NCBI GenBank assembly: GCA_009731375.1
Contig: BJOX01000114.1
Location: 680,721 to 744,720, forward strand
From: Paulinella micropora
Taxonomy: Eukaryota; Cercozoa; Imbricatea; Euglyphida
Reading direction: 5' to 3'
DNA: 64,000 nt
Each line of letters begins with the position of its first letter. Position 1 is the first letter of the stretch. Below are positions 21,901 to 30,413 of this stretch, one piece after another. The position numbers were made by a program, and so were the translations under genes. A model generated the notes under the pieces. It saw nothing but the letters and a program-made list of their open reading frames with translations. It had not been told where the DNA came from and did not search any database.

Positions 21901-24059
21901 CGGATCAGGTCTTTACCCTTTGGCAGAGGTTGAAGGGGCGTCAGCAGCAGAAGCGGGAGTCGTATGTCCTGTTCGTCGATCTACGCAAGGCTTTCCCGTC
22001 TGTTTGGAGAGATGGCCTATTTGAGAGGCTCTGGAAGCTGGGTGTAAGGGGCAAGTTCTGGCGCACGCTACGCAGGTGCTACGAGCAGACTTCGTCGCAA
22101 GTGCTAGTTGATGGAGCACTCACCCCCGAAGTACTGGAGGGTGTAGGCGTCCAACAGGGGTCCCCTCTCTCTCCCACACTCTTCAACGTCTTTATGGATG
22201 AGCTGTGTGATCGGCTGGCGAGTGCCCTCAAGATCACGGATGTGAAGCGGCTGAACGACATCAAGGCACTTCTATACGCGGACGACGTGGCCCTCATCGC
22301 TCACAGTCGCACCGAGCTCCAGAAGATGGTCAATGTTGTGGCCAAGTTCGCGGAAGATTACCGGCTGGAAGTCAACTTGAAGCCCGGCAAGACGGAAATC
22401 ATGCCCATTTACACGTCGAGCAAGGCGAAACGACCAAGTATCAGGGAGCGAGGTGAGCCCGTGGTGTGGTTTCGCGGCCAGAAGCTTTGTGTCACCAGTC
22501 AGTACAAGTACCTGGGAGTGGTTATCACCGACGACCTGAAGTGGAAGGAGCAGGCCCTGCGGGCTACGCGTGTCACTGAAGTCGCCACCGCAGGTTGGTA
22601 CTCTTTGTGGTGTGCAGGTGAGATACAAGCTAGGTATCGTCTCATGTGCTGGAATCAACTTGTGGGGGCCAAGCTGAAGTACGCCTTCGATGTCTGGCGT
22701 GCCCCCGTATCGCAGCTCACCAAGCTGGAGGCAGCAATGCTGCGCCCCATGAGGATGATTCTCGGCATCAGCCCTAAGACAAGCAAGTGGATTACACTCT
22801 TTCTGGCGCGCTCTTTGAGTGCGGAGCGTTTGCGGCGGGCGGCGCAACTGAAGTTCTATGGACGGCTGCGTGTTCTACCGGAGAAGCGATTTCCTGTCAT
22901 CGCATCTCAAGTCAAATCCGACTGGACTGCGGAGGCCGAAGGCGCTATCAGGGACTCAATGGATCTACAACAAGGGCTTCAGGAGCTCCTAAATAGCTCA
23001 GAGAAGGACCTCGAGGGTTGGTGTTCGACTGTGGACAAGTGGGCCCTTCAGCAGGACGTCAAGATGGTGCAGCAACTGATGTGGGACAAGCGAGAGGCAG
23101 GCAGCGATCTTACTGATGGCCTGCGAGTCATCCTAAGACAAGTCTTTGGAACTAAGGAGTTCCCAAGATGGGTAGCCCTTGATGATGCGCATTATAATCT
23201 GCTTCGGAGAAGGTTGCTCAGCTGCAACAACCGCCTTCGGTTGTACCGCAGCAAGTTGGTCAGTGGCATGTCCCCTCGCTGCTTCTGTTGTCATGATGAT
23301 GTCAATGAGTCCCTTGCGCACTTCTTATGGGATTGCCCCATGCATGAGGGGAGACGTAAGCAGCTGTTGCTGAGTATGCAGAGGCTCGGTGGCATGGCTG
23401 TGGGGGGTGCTGAGGGGGATGGAGGGAGTGAGGAGGGTGGTGAGGTCGTAGGCGGTGAGGTTGTGGTGGAGGATGTGTTGCTTGGGCGGGAGCGGGAGGG
23501 CTCTGTGCGGCAGGGTTGGGATGATATGTCGCCTGTGGATCAATCACGATTGTTTTGTAAGCTTTTTCAGGGGAAGTCGCGCTTCCGCAGTAACTTTAGG
23601 CTTGCTGCGTTGTTAGGGGTTACAGCGTTGCGTCCCCCTCCAAAGTTGGATGTGTTGTTTGGATCATATGTGTCTGAGTGTTGGTCTGCTAGGGAGGGTA
23701 AAAGGGAGGAGCTTGGGGTGGAGGATGGGGGCGAGGAGGTGATTGACCTCACTGAGGTTCCATCAGCTTCTGTCCCACCCTCTCCCCCAAGTGACGTTGA
23801 TGTTGCGCGGCGCGGCCGTCCGCGCAGTGTGGACGTCCTGGCTAGAGAGAGGGGTTCGGGAGCGCAGCGTAGTGTCTCCGAGTTCTTCTCTTCAGCTAAC
23901 ACCCTCGCATCTAGCTCTTCATGCACTTCACAGCCCCCATCTGCCCCTGCTGTTGCTGTTGCTGCTATGTCTGTTTGGTGTTCTGACAATTCGTTGGGAT
24001 CGGCTGACCCCGGTGACCCAATGGAGGCACATGTCCAGGATCTGGATCTGATGCTATAG
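18951..24059 (+). CDS. LINE ORF2-like protein: endonuclease and reverse transcriptase
   Basis: A single open frame of 1702 codons from the ATG at 18951; an in-frame GTG precedes it. Residues about 310-575 form an apurinic-type (EEP) endonuclease with SHNWQG, QEHR, VGNGYFP, VADANA, LLDYI and the final DTDHKAV. Residues about 870-1180 form a non-LTR reverse transcriptase with GFRPGRRT, VDLRKAF, GVQQGSPLSP and the catalytic YADDVAL (around residue 1109). A zf-RVT motif follows at about 1443-1462 (C-x2-C ... H-x5-C, CFCCHDDVNESLAHFLWDC). The N-terminal 300 residues are basic with an RRYRRVDRY segment and may bind nucleic acid. The tail is Ser/Glu-rich. The protein would nick the target and prime reverse transcription. 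No stop or frameshift is seen, so it is potentially active. Confidence 0.93.
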   Translation: MASDIGRLLLSMDYKYAKHGATTVALMGQGRIAEDLDNPRGNASSTGSGPMSQDGRMRARVYDGIPEPRGEAILAAPHPSSPNLAHGSALQHKASGAIWQMAPPPRRYRRVDRYDKDGRNLIVWGLSERANLQEIASKMSGLGLVVPVMEWQGQRMSRHLELVYEDDDSRQTALQQLKHLKFFGRGVNVALGRRFRDRERVRRLIRIHLRGEAAVRKEEAATGYRVLPLHEECVDDVQVVSSELAADAPKCVSECADVHVVPLHSAASAVGDQPAQAPAEGGSTRAEAKRGRRVRKRAKKHRSKQFDTGFKLLVASHNWQGKTGYDNVGTAEWASFYKHEGWLVIGAQEHRMGKKQLSKCSLDGFRIFGKPAEVSEKNRCKGGVLFAVANFLGPYCNLVSAPVDHRQQVWLRIASGVTGAQDIYVGNGYFPQETQEEESSEAYAAWQAAIAFFGAKGLVVTVADANAKLGPACSRKEEGIVGQHGEVDDKGAPVRSENGKRLAAVLVATGLRNLSGFSCPVEGSYWWSRREQRGMGTGKHLLDYICASPGLASGAKFGVCEDDLDTDHKAVWAELTWSGQRRPKRAAKPYRSFRVDKLIGAGVSGNDHAAKQALDYLRDKFDDVFQHCLQKLGVHQLPELDLSGGADSQRVVDDVTERVAQSFRMAAHRVLGSRCIRPRFTNNWFDGELKELIQQRREAYAAYRRDESNAEARLNWLRLRKQIRKATRAKKSASFKQVQEEAVKCQREQSSKRFWLLAKRLGGARRTKVSAPVQREDGSLACTLPEKVARWEEFRKNSVKPRENPASAAVVVECCAEAGSLEWEEAEAKRQFHWNDRFRDEVARAMKEHEVGEDTCEELDKPFTQEEVLARQRALNNHKACGEDKVKNEMLKYGGAYINGYLTQYFNWIREAERTPKAWGKGIIVNIPKGGDPTDPDNWRDISIISCLGKLYLSLLATRLTLFVDGPDKLRPEQGGFRPGRRTTDQVFTLWQRLKGRQQQKRESYVLFVDLRKAFPSVWRDGLFERLWKLGVRGKFWRTLRRCYEQTSSQVLVDGALTPEVLEGVGVQQGSPLSPTLFNVFMDELCDRLASALKITDVKRLNDIKALLYADDVALIAHSRTELQKMVNVVAKFAEDYRLEVNLKPGKTEIMPIYTSSKAKRPSIRERGEPVVWFRGQKLCVTSQYKYLGVVITDDLKWKEQALRATRVTEVATAGWYSLWCAGEIQARYRLMCWNQLVGAKLKYAFDVWRAPVSQLTKLEAAMLRPMRMILGISPKTSKWITLFLARSLSAERLRRAAQLKFYGRLRVLPEKRFPVIASQVKSDWTAEAEGAIRDSMDLQQGLQELLNSSEKDLEGWCSTVDKWALQQDVKMVQQLMWDKREAGSDLTDGLRVILRQVFGTKEFPRWVALDDAHYNLLRRRLLSCNNRLRLYRSKLVSGMSPRCFCCHDDVNESLAHFLWDCPMHEGRRKQLLLSMQRLGGMAVGGAEGDGGSEEGGEVVGGEVVVEDVLLGREREGSVRQGWDDMSPVDQSRLFCKLFQGKSRFRSNFRLAALLGVTALRPPPKLDVLFGSYVSECWSAREGKREELGVEDGGEEVIDLTEVPSASVPPSPPSDVDVARRGRPRSVDVLARERGSGAQRSVSEFFSSANTLASSSSCTSQPPSAPAVAVAAMSVWCSDNSLGSADPGDPMEAHVQDLDLML

Positions 24060-24071
24060 TCTGAGGAAGCC

Positions 24072-24072
<1 letters not shown>

Positions 24073-24102
<30 letters not shown>
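24073..24102. repeat. (ATT)n tract at LINE 3' end
   Basis: About ten ATT units start 13 bases after the LINE stop codon. In several non-LTR families the element's 3' end is a short tandem repeat; this may be such a tail. The following 290 bases to 24390 hold a C9T5 run and no gene. Confidence 0.7.
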
Positions 24103-24390
24103 TTCTGTGTGTGTGTATGTAAGTTGGGGTGCGTGTGGATAGTTTCGAGATTACTCACCCCCCCCCCCTTTTTGGTGGGGGAAGCTCACGCCTTGCTGAA
24201 CACCTGCCAGTTGTAGTGGAACTGGCACCCTATAGGTACATTGACAAACACGACTTCGTAGCTGAGGGATAGTGTGGAAACGATACTCTGAAATAGTCAG
24301 AAGTTACTGCTCCTTTCCTCAATAGGAAGGTGAAAAGGACTAGGGAGCTGGTTGCTCAAGCCGTATTGTCGTTTAGAACCCTTTGTTGGG

Positions 24391-24812
24391 TGTCCAGTCC
24401 CTGGTTGGGACTCCTCGTTTCCCCTTTTGCAGCAGTGGAAGTTCTGTGTGTGTGTGGGTACGAACGAACCTACCGATTGCGAAGTGGGTGATGACTCCTT
24501 GGTGAGCCACTATAGGAGCACTGCTCTAAAATCCTTGTTCTGACCCTTGGAGACCTGTTGGATGTAGGTGGGTGAGGAGGGAGTGATGTGTATAGGTGTG
24601 AGAGTGATTTGTTGCTTGGAAATTCCGACGAAATTGGAATCGTCAAAATCAAGAAATAAAACGTCTTTATGACGTCACTCTGTCTCCCTTTGTTGTGGCC
24701 TATATGTCCACCGACTAGCCTCCCTAGTACCCCCTGCAAATTGGCTGCAATGTTGGGGTTGGGTATGGACTAGTTTGCACAAACAGACTTTAGCGCACAG
24801 CACTTGTTTTCG
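24391..24812. repeat. LTR-like dispersed repeat, copy 1
   Basis: This segment aligns by eye with 52177-52593 in the same orientation. Both begin TGTCCAG-CCC and share a block around the TATA-like CTATAT (near 24700 and 52482). Both end with the well conserved TTTGCACAAACAGACTTT and GCACAGCACT. They are about 420 bases long and start with TG, as LTRs do. Identity is uneven and overall low, so these are old, independently diverged copies. No target-site duplication was found. Confidence 0.55.
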
Positions 24813-25007
24813 CCTCGAAAGGCACAAAGCCTCCACAGCAAAATTAGCCGTGCATAGTGAAGAATTAGAGGAATTCTCAGGGCAATCAACTTGCCAATCG
24901 ATCTGTAGATCTTTCCATTTCTTGATTCTGCGCAGGTCCAGCTCTTGTTCGTATACTATCAAATTTTGCGTACAATCATGGCTCTCCACTCGGCGAAGCT
25001 TCTTCAT
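24813..25007 (-). pseudogene. Hypothetical protein fragment cut by the LTR-like repeat
   Basis: A minus-strand frame from an ATG at 25007 starts MKKLRRVESHDC and reads through to the LTR-like repeat, where it continues only by chance to 24675. Its composition (basic, with Trp and spaced Cys) looks protein-like, but I recognise no family. It is probably a gene end replaced by the repeat. Low confidence. Confidence 0.3.
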
Positions 25008-25155
25008 ATTGGAATGGCGTCAAACGACGCCAGGTACCACTCTCATTAAAAAATCGAAGCTGGCTGCAGGGGATACTGCCCCAAACTCCGCTTGAGCCCA
25101 GTAGCAGGCACAGTAGCAGGTACATTTGCTGCATGGGTGTGTAAGTTCCGGCTCG

Positions 25156-25652
25156 CTAAAGTCCTTTATTAATACTCAGCTTGGAAGGTGTGTTAAAGCT
25201 CAGCTGCAGCTGTTTGTCGAACCAGGCAGGTTGCAATCTGTAGCGGATCAGGTAAATGGGTAAAGCCTGGTAATCATGTGTCGACACATACACGCTGGGG
25301 TTTTCTAGCTTATCGACAAAGTTGGCGTAGACAGCGCTCTTACTCCCCGGCTTGTAGATCACGCCGAGGTCCGGACGTGGGGGGTACAACGGCGGGGGCG
25401 ACCAGGACGCGACAGACCACCACGATGTAAAGCCCATCGTGGCCAGGCGAGCTATAGAATAAGGTGTCCTTGGGTCCAGCCCGCTGCCGCGGGCTGTGTG
25501 TCCGACGAATAATGACAGAGGACTATAAACAAATCTTCATCATCAGTGCCGGTCTCCGCCTTAACAGCGCGCAAAGAGATATGTTTCCTGTATTTTGTAT
25601 CAATGCTGTCTGCTATTTGTGTACGCAGTCGGTCCTCCGATATTGCTCGCAC
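25156..25652 (-). pseudogene. PARP-like ADP-ribosyltransferase C-terminal region, frameshifted
   Basis: The second frame (25437-25156) contains GSKSAVYANFVDKLENP and then SVYVSTHDYQALPIYLIRY, which resembles the end of PARP catalytic domains, where a '...vvfd..qayPeYli.y' strand closes the fold. Between the two frames, the third phase reads LFYSSP ... GLYIVVVCRVLV, like the YF-x-YS and CRVL-x-G segments of the same domain. The position of the catalytic Glu of classical PARPs appears to be another residue here, as in mono-ADP-ribosyltransferases. The HGT motif is not visible upstream. At least two frameshifts (about 25445 and 25390, in C runs) break it. PARP-like proteins occur in giant viruses and eukaryotes. 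Family call is by pattern only. Confidence 0.45.
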
Positions 25653-25899
25653 TACTTTCTTTTGGCGATTTTTAAAAAAAAAAAAGAAAAAAAAGAAAAA
25701 GGGGGGGGGAAGGACCCCCCAGTTCTCGGTATTATTGAGTATGCATATAAGTAAAAAGAAAAAAAAAGATACCGAGTCTCTCTTTGCCTAGTGTCGAGCG
25801 GGACAGACACGACGCAGAAGAAGAAACGCGCGTTGCTGGCAAGTTATCTGCTCATCTTCTACTTGCAGAATCCAAAACTTTTTTTTGGAGCCCACAGAG

Positions 25900-26060
25900 G
25901 GGGGGGGGGGGGCGCCCCGCCCCTTTTCTTTTTTTCTTCCCTCTCCCTGAGCCCCCTGAGCCCGGGGGGCTCAAAGAACAGGGGAAGGGCAAGGGGGAGA
26001 GCGCAGAAGCTACAAAAAAAATATATATGAAACGCCTCAGCTAAGCCCCCCCAACGCCGG
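25900..26060. repeat. Repeat A: G-run/GGCGCC palindrome with gagccc-gggctc core
   Basis: The unit starts with a G run joined to GCGCC and a C run, then CCCTGAGCCCCCTGAGCCCG and the palindrome GAGCCCGGGGGGCTC, then AAGAACAGGGGAAGGGCAAG, AGCGCAGAAGCTAC and a short A run before AACGCCTCA-CTAAGCCCCC. Related copies lie at 30530, 31130, 32620, 43205 and 48060 (shorter relatives at 43085 and 47945). Non-coding and repeated, MITE-like. Confidence 0.75.
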
Positions 26061-26111
26061 GCGCCCCCCCCTTCCCTCCCCCTTGTCGAGACTCCGGCTG
26101 AACGAGTACAT

Positions 26112-26690
26112 TTCTTTTGGGTACTTTCTTGATGGCGCTTTTAGCGAAGGCGGCTTGGCGGTCTGTGCATGTGATATGGCTGAAAAAGGCAGCGTTTCCA
26201 GGCTTTTCTGGCAATACTGCCCTTTTCGGCCACATCATTTCAGGCGCACACATACGCAAATTTGGCGACAAATTCTGTGCATAAAAAAGAAGAGAAAAAG
26301 AGAAAGAGAAAAATCCTGTTTTAAAAAAATGGGGGAGGGGGAACGGAGGGAAGAGGGGAGAGGGAGGGAAGAGGGAGGAGGGAGGGAAGAGGGAGGAGGG
26401 AGGAAAACTTTCCCCTCCCCCCTCCCCCCTTTCGTTTGTTTAAAGGGAAAGAGAGAGGGAGGGGGGAGAGCGAGAGGGGCGCCCCCGTTCTCTTCCCCTT
26501 CCCCCTTTTTTCCCCCGCTCCCCTTTTTCTCCCCCCTTCCACTTCTCTCCCCCTTCCCCCTTATCTTCCCGCTCCCTCCTCCCTCCGAAGGGAGGGAGGG
26601 GTATAAAAAACTTGTCATTTGCGCAACAACAAAAAATTTTGGCGCGCGTTTTTTTCCGCGGGAAAATATATGTAATCTAGCCATCTCACG
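26112..26690. repeat. Composite palindromic repeat, reverse orientation
   Basis: The left end holds an imperfect palindrome (GATATGGCTGAAAAAGGCAG ... CTGCCCTTTTCGGCCACATC). The AAATTTGGCGACAAATT motif comes next, then a purine-rich AGGGAGGAGGG minisatellite that switches to its pyrimidine complement. Last is the complement of the TTGTTGCGCAAATGACAAG segment and of the CCGCGG hairpin found in the plus-strand copies (37.1, 41.7 kb). A second copy of its left half is at 30733. Order and motifs show it is the same family as those copies, inverted. No protein is encoded that would move it. Confidence 0.7.
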
Positions 26691-26834
26691 ACGCACGAGA
26701 ACAGACACGAAGAGAGCAAAACGTGGCAGCATGTATGTGTCTTTGCATCGTTCAGCACTGTTAAGTTCCAGACAGGAGCCAACCTTGTTCATTTCACGAC
26801 GCGCTGCAAAACGGAGCAGGCGTTAGACGACCAC

Positions 26835-27479
26835 GTGCAGCGGTGCCATACGGCTGAGGGCATTGCCAAGCGCTTCAAGAGCGAGCAACAGTTGGCAGAA
26901 ATTCTCGCGGCAAAGGGCTGGGCGTTCGACCGCGACTTTGCCAATGCAATCTTCTACAAGCACTGTGACAAGCAGATTACGCCAAAGTTTGTTGGAACCG
27001 TCAGTTCGCGCCCCGACTTCCATTTGCTCAAGTTCCAGTCCCTACCCGCGGACCGCAAATGTCTGCTGCTGCTATGCAACGACGAGTTTGCGCACCGGCG
27101 GTACCGGTGCGAGCTCGGGCGCATGCTCCAGATTAACACGGCGCTAGCTGCCAACGAGAACTTTAGACAGATGAAAATTGTGTACATCCGCTTCAACCCG
27201 CACTACTTTCTGGTGGATGGCGTGCTGCACAACCCGCCGCTGCAGTCTAGGTTCGAGCGCCTGCAGCGCCTGCTGACAGACATTGAGGCAGGACACACGC
27301 CATTGCGGCCGACCGGTTTATCGTTGTTTTATTTGTACTACGACCGGCAGACAGCTCCAGAGACGGTCGAGCCGTGGCAGCGGTTAGCGGGCCGCCTGTA
27401 CAACGCCGCCGATGACACCGGCGATGGCAATTCGGAGGTGGCGTTAGCTTTGCGCGAGTGCGTGGTGCTGGTGGAGTAG
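26835..27479 (+). CDS. Giant-virus-type PD-(D/E)XK nuclease-like protein
   Basis: The frame encodes SSRPDFHLLKFQSL, then CNDEFAHRRYRCELGRML and IVYIRFNPHYF. This is the RPDF ... DE-x2-H-x2-Y ... R ... IRFNP pattern of an uncharacterised endonuclease-like family common in giant viruses of protists. The acidic D and D-E positions needed for a restriction-fold nuclease are present. Position 26835 is a GTG; the reading frame stays open and protein-like upstream to about 26720 (HFTTRCKTEQALDDHVQRCH, a possible C2H2 finger), so the true start is upstream and undetermined. It stands alone, with the following minus-strand gene convergent. Function inferred: DNA cleavage or repair. Confidence 0.6.
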   Translation: MQRCHTAEGIAKRFKSEQQLAEILAAKGWAFDRDFANAIFYKHCDKQITPKFVGTVSSRPDFHLLKFQSLPADRKCLLLLCNDEFAHRRYRCELGRMLQINTALAANENFRQMKIVYIRFNPHYFLVDGVLHNPPLQSRFERLQRLLTDIEAGHTPLRPTGLSLFYLYYDRQTAPETVEPWQRLAGRLYNAADDTGDGNSEVALALRECVVLVE

Positions 27480-27630
27480 TTCTGACGGTGGCAAAAAATT
27501 CCAAAACATTTGCTTTAATTTTTTTTGGTGACTAGAAATTAAATTGCCAACTTAAAAAAAATCCAACTTGCTTTTTTTCCCGGGCTAGTGCTAAACCTGA
27601 GATGTTTCAACGAAATTGTTGGAACATTCA

Positions 27631-28361
27631 TCACGACCCAGGACCCAGCTCCGGCGGGCCTGCCGCTGGCAGAGGCTCTAGTTGCTGGGGTGCCCCTTTA
27701 TGCGGGTCGGCGAGCAGGTGCTTCTGGTAAACACGGCGGCAGCACCTGCGCGTGACGGTCTGCCCCAGCCCTTTGAGCAGAGAGAGCTGGCCCATCAACA
27801 GCAACAGCACCACGAACGGATCGGCGCGCCCGTGCCGCTCGCACAGGTATGGGCCAAACAGGGAGTCTGGATATTTCTGTGCAAGGGCTGCGACCTCTTG
27901 TTCACGGGAGCCTTCGTAGCGGGTTCTCAGCCAAAGCCCCGCCGGTAGCATTAAATCAGGCACCCCTGTCTCGTTCCAATCGCTAGAGTCGTCCGCGCTG
28001 CAGGCTATTGGAGGTATAGCAAATTTCATCCCAGGCTGGCCAGCTCTGCTGTGCAGCATCGTACCCCTGGATATCCTTGTCCACGTCGGAAAAGGTGCAG
28101 CCAAACGACTCTAGTGTCTCGTTGTTGTACCACACCTAACACACAAAATTACACACAAAATTACATTCTGTGTGTGTGTGAATTTTTTTGTGTGTAATCT
28201 TGTAGCTCGTAGTAGCGCCCACCGTACTCGACGTAGTAGATAATCAGAACAGAAGAACTTAGCAGCACAAACAGCAAAAAGCAGAACGAGATTTGCAGTC
28301 GATCGAAGAAGCCCCGCACTTGTGGTGGCTTCTGGACATCCAAGTCAAACAGCGACATTGA
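27631..28361 (-). pseudogene. Single-pass membrane protein, Cys-containing ectodomain, frameshifted
   Basis: The first frame starts MSLFDLDVQKPPQVRGFFD at 28361 and has a membrane helix at about residues 22-43 (ISFCFLLFVLLSSSVLIIYYVEY). It then enters a TG-rich hairpin region (28148-28198). The downstream reading resumes with YNNETLESFGCTF in one frame and then DWNETGVPDLMLPAGLWLR in another, to a stop at 27631. At least two phase changes occur. N-glycosylation-like NET sites and Cys residues suit an exposed ectodomain. Family unknown. A short N-terminal tail, one helix and a long C-terminal domain are common among virion membrane proteins of giant viruses, which is only a suggestion here. 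Confidence 0.4.
28148..28198. repeat. TG/AC hairpin inside the membrane-protein locus
   Basis: ATTACACACAAAATT (28148-28162) is complementary to AATTTTTTTGTGTGTAAT (28181-28198) with a GT-rich loop. It interrupts the coding frame after the membrane helix and so is either an insertion or a hairpin at a gene end. Confidence 0.6.
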
Positions 28362-28446
28362 TTTGTGCCAAGAGAGTCGCAGGGCGCGCGGGATTTGTGT
28401 GAAAGGCTTTACGAGTGCGGTGGGAGAGACAGGCTTCGGGGATTGC

Positions 28447-28466
28447 GGGGGGGGGGGGGGGGGGGG

Positions 28467-28499
<33 letters not shown>

Positions 28500-28509
28500 N
28501 NNNNNNNNN

Positions 28510-28570
<61 letters not shown>

Positions 28571-28576
28571 CCCCCC
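28447..28576. repeat. Poly-G/poly-C palindromic tract with gap
   Basis: About 23 G, then about 30 C, a 10-base gap, then about 57 G, C-G-C-C and a C run. The GGCGCC centre with G on the left and C on the right recurs across the island. Glycine- and proline-rich ORFs through it are artefacts. Confidence 0.85.
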
Positions 28577-28726
28577 CCCTTCCCCTCATCTCCACGAACC
28601 GATGGACTCCTGAGGAAAAAAATGCAAGGGGGGAGGGAGCAGTCGCTTCCCCGGCTTATTTTCCTATAGAATGTCCGGCTGATTCCCTACGTGTTTCTTT
28701 CTCGGCAGGCCGTTACAAACCAAAGA

Positions 28727-29821
28727 ATGGCGACTGCAAAAGAAGATAGTCTGGCGTCTGGCACCAGAGCCGACGTTGTCGCAGGCACCGTGCGCGAAGC
28801 CCCGCAGGGACTATTAGTTCCCTTTGTAGTCGTCACAGCCGACGGCGAATCCATAGGACCATCCGGCCCGATAGAAATATTGACAGCTGAAGAAGCTCTG
28901 GTTCGTTCGGGCGCGCTAGCCGGTCGCTTAGTCTGCCCTGCTTGCAACGAATCGGTTGGTCCGGTGCGGGCCTGCACTGGGGAGGAACAAAGCAAGCGAC
29001 GTGCTCACTTTCGTCACAGCATGCCTCATCAATCGGTGACGGCTGATATGGAGCGCCTGCACTCGGCAGAATCGTTGTTGCACCTGGCAACCAAATTGTA
29101 TATTGCGCGCCATCTGCACAATGCAGTGTTCTTGCATTCTGCTTGCAGAGAACAGGAGGCCTGCGTGCCCGTCAGTCTCAGGTTTGATGGAGCCGGGCAG
29201 AGCGCCTTGGTAGAGGCAAGCCTTTCCTGGCTACAGAAACAAGGCTACTCAACTAAATGCACCCTTAAAGCCGGCAGCGAGACTCTTCGGCCCGATTTAA
29301 CAGTGGTGGATAAAAACACCAGGCAAATAATAGCGTTCATTGAAGTAAGACACACACACACCCGCCAAAATTGGCTGCCTCTGTATCAGTTCCCGGGTGC
29401 CGTGTGTCTAGAGGTACGTGCGGGTAGTGAGGCGTCTCAAACAGAGGCCCCGTGCTGGGCACGCAGCCTCGCCTCCACCACAGTATCGGACAATGAGCAC
29501 GCCACCGTCTTCTACTCCCTCTGCGCCCCAGAAAACAGATTGGTATGCAAAGAGTGCCGCCCCTTCAAGGAGGCGCGAAAGCAAAGGGAGTTGCTAGCGG
29601 CGGAAGAGGCAAGGAAAGAGTTACGAGCCAAACAAGGCAAGCCCAAGAAACGGAAAAGCAGCAACCGAAACGAGAAAAAGAAGAGGAAGCACAAGAAGCG
29701 AAGGCAAGAACGTACTCCGAGATGCATTGCTTGTCGAGACAGTGGCGAATCGTACTGGGCGGAAGGCGAAGATGGGCCATGCATGGAATGCAGCCTGGGC
29801 GACTGGTATTTCCAGGATTGA
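28727..29821 (+). CDS. CoiA-like nuclease family protein with zinc fingers
   Basis: A 364-residue protein starts at the ATG at 28727; a GTG 36 bases upstream is less likely. A zinc-finger-like module (LVCPACNESVGPVRACTG then HFRHSM) is followed by SAESLLHLATKLYIARHL. The matching order C-x2-C ... H-F-x-H ... E-S-x2-H-x3-K is typical of the competence protein CoiA-like family. A PD-(D/E)XK core follows: LRPDLTVVDKNTRQIIAFIEVRHTHT (D about residue 190, E about 204). A Lys/Arg-rich stretch (about 300-340) and a C-terminal CIAC ... CMEC zinc ribbon end it. Role inferred: DNA cleavage or processing. The gene is intact, flanked by poly-G tract and spacer. Confidence 0.65.
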   Translation: MATAKEDSLASGTRADVVAGTVREAPQGLLVPFVVVTADGESIGPSGPIEILTAEEALVRSGALAGRLVCPACNESVGPVRACTGEEQSKRRAHFRHSMPHQSVTADMERLHSAESLLHLATKLYIARHLHNAVFLHSACREQEACVPVSLRFDGAGQSALVEASLSWLQKQGYSTKCTLKAGSETLRPDLTVVDKNTRQIIAFIEVRHTHTRQNWLPLYQFPGAVCLEVRAGSEASQTEAPCWARSLASTTVSDNEHATVFYSLCAPENRLVCKECRPFKEARKQRELLAAEEARKELRAKQGKPKKRKSSNRNEKKKRKHKKRRQERTPRCIACRDSGESYWAEGEDGPCMECSLGDWYFQD

Positions 29822-29986
29822 CACTGTCCACCGGCGGTACTATTCTAAGCGTGCTTTTATGACGGAAACCAAAAGGTTTAATTCAATTAATGTTTGAAAA
29901 CAAGTATTTCTTTCTTTTGTCCAGCTAACTGCTAGCGCAGACCTTGAAGAAAATTGTCGGAATAGATGAGCAAAGCGACTAACTTT

Positions 29987-30350
29987 TAAAAGAGCTGCAA
30001 AACTTCAATGAACCCAGAACCCCCGGCCCCCGGCTTGCGGTAACAGGTGATGGAGCTTTGCGCCGGGCCGCTGACGCCGCCTCCGGCGCCGACCGTGTAG
30101 GTGTAATTCCGTGCGGGCTGCAAAATGAGCACGTCCAAAAAGCCGCCCGCGCCTCCGCCCGAGCCGTAAAAATATTTCGATGCGAAAGTATCGTACCCAC
30201 TCGCCCCACCACCCCCTGCACCCGTGAGATTGGCTGCTCGTGGATTGCAACCAATGTCATTGTCCCACCGACTATAACAATACCCTCCCTCCTCAAATCT
30301 TGTCCGGGCGCCAGGCCCGTCTCGGAGGCTCTGAATCAGGCAGATTTCAG
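29987..30350 (-). CDS. Glycine-rich fibre-type domain, C-terminal fragment
   Basis: The minus strand reads GAGGGGASGYDTFASKYFYG, then GGGAGGFLDVLILQPARNY and TYTVGAGGGVSGPA, and ends GSGFIEVLQLF before a stop at 29987. Gly-rich blocks closed by 'YTYTVGAGG' and 'GSGFIEV' are characteristic of a glycine-rich domain at the ends of phage and giant-virus fibre or adhesin proteins. Upstream it stays open past 30350 but loses the Gly pattern, and no start is clear, so this may be the end of a larger truncated gene. Confidence 0.5.
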
Positions 30351-30413
30351 CAGGGGCACTGTCGCCAATTTGGCAGAGATATTAACAAGAAATAATACGA
30401 GTTAGGGGAGCGC

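Noticed and set aside
19344-22847. Minus-strand ORFs of 140-190 codons under the LINE
   Set aside because: They lie opposite conserved endonuclease and RT motifs and show no motif of their own.
26083-26826. 247-codon plus ORF and 185-codon minus ORF over the composite repeat
   Set aside because: They run through palindromes and purine/pyrimidine minisatellite. The same sequence in the 30.7 kb copy is in another frame.
28161-28669. Glycine- and proline-rich ORFs over the poly-G/poly-C tract
   Set aside because: They arise from homopolymers and an N gap, in several frames and on both strands at once.
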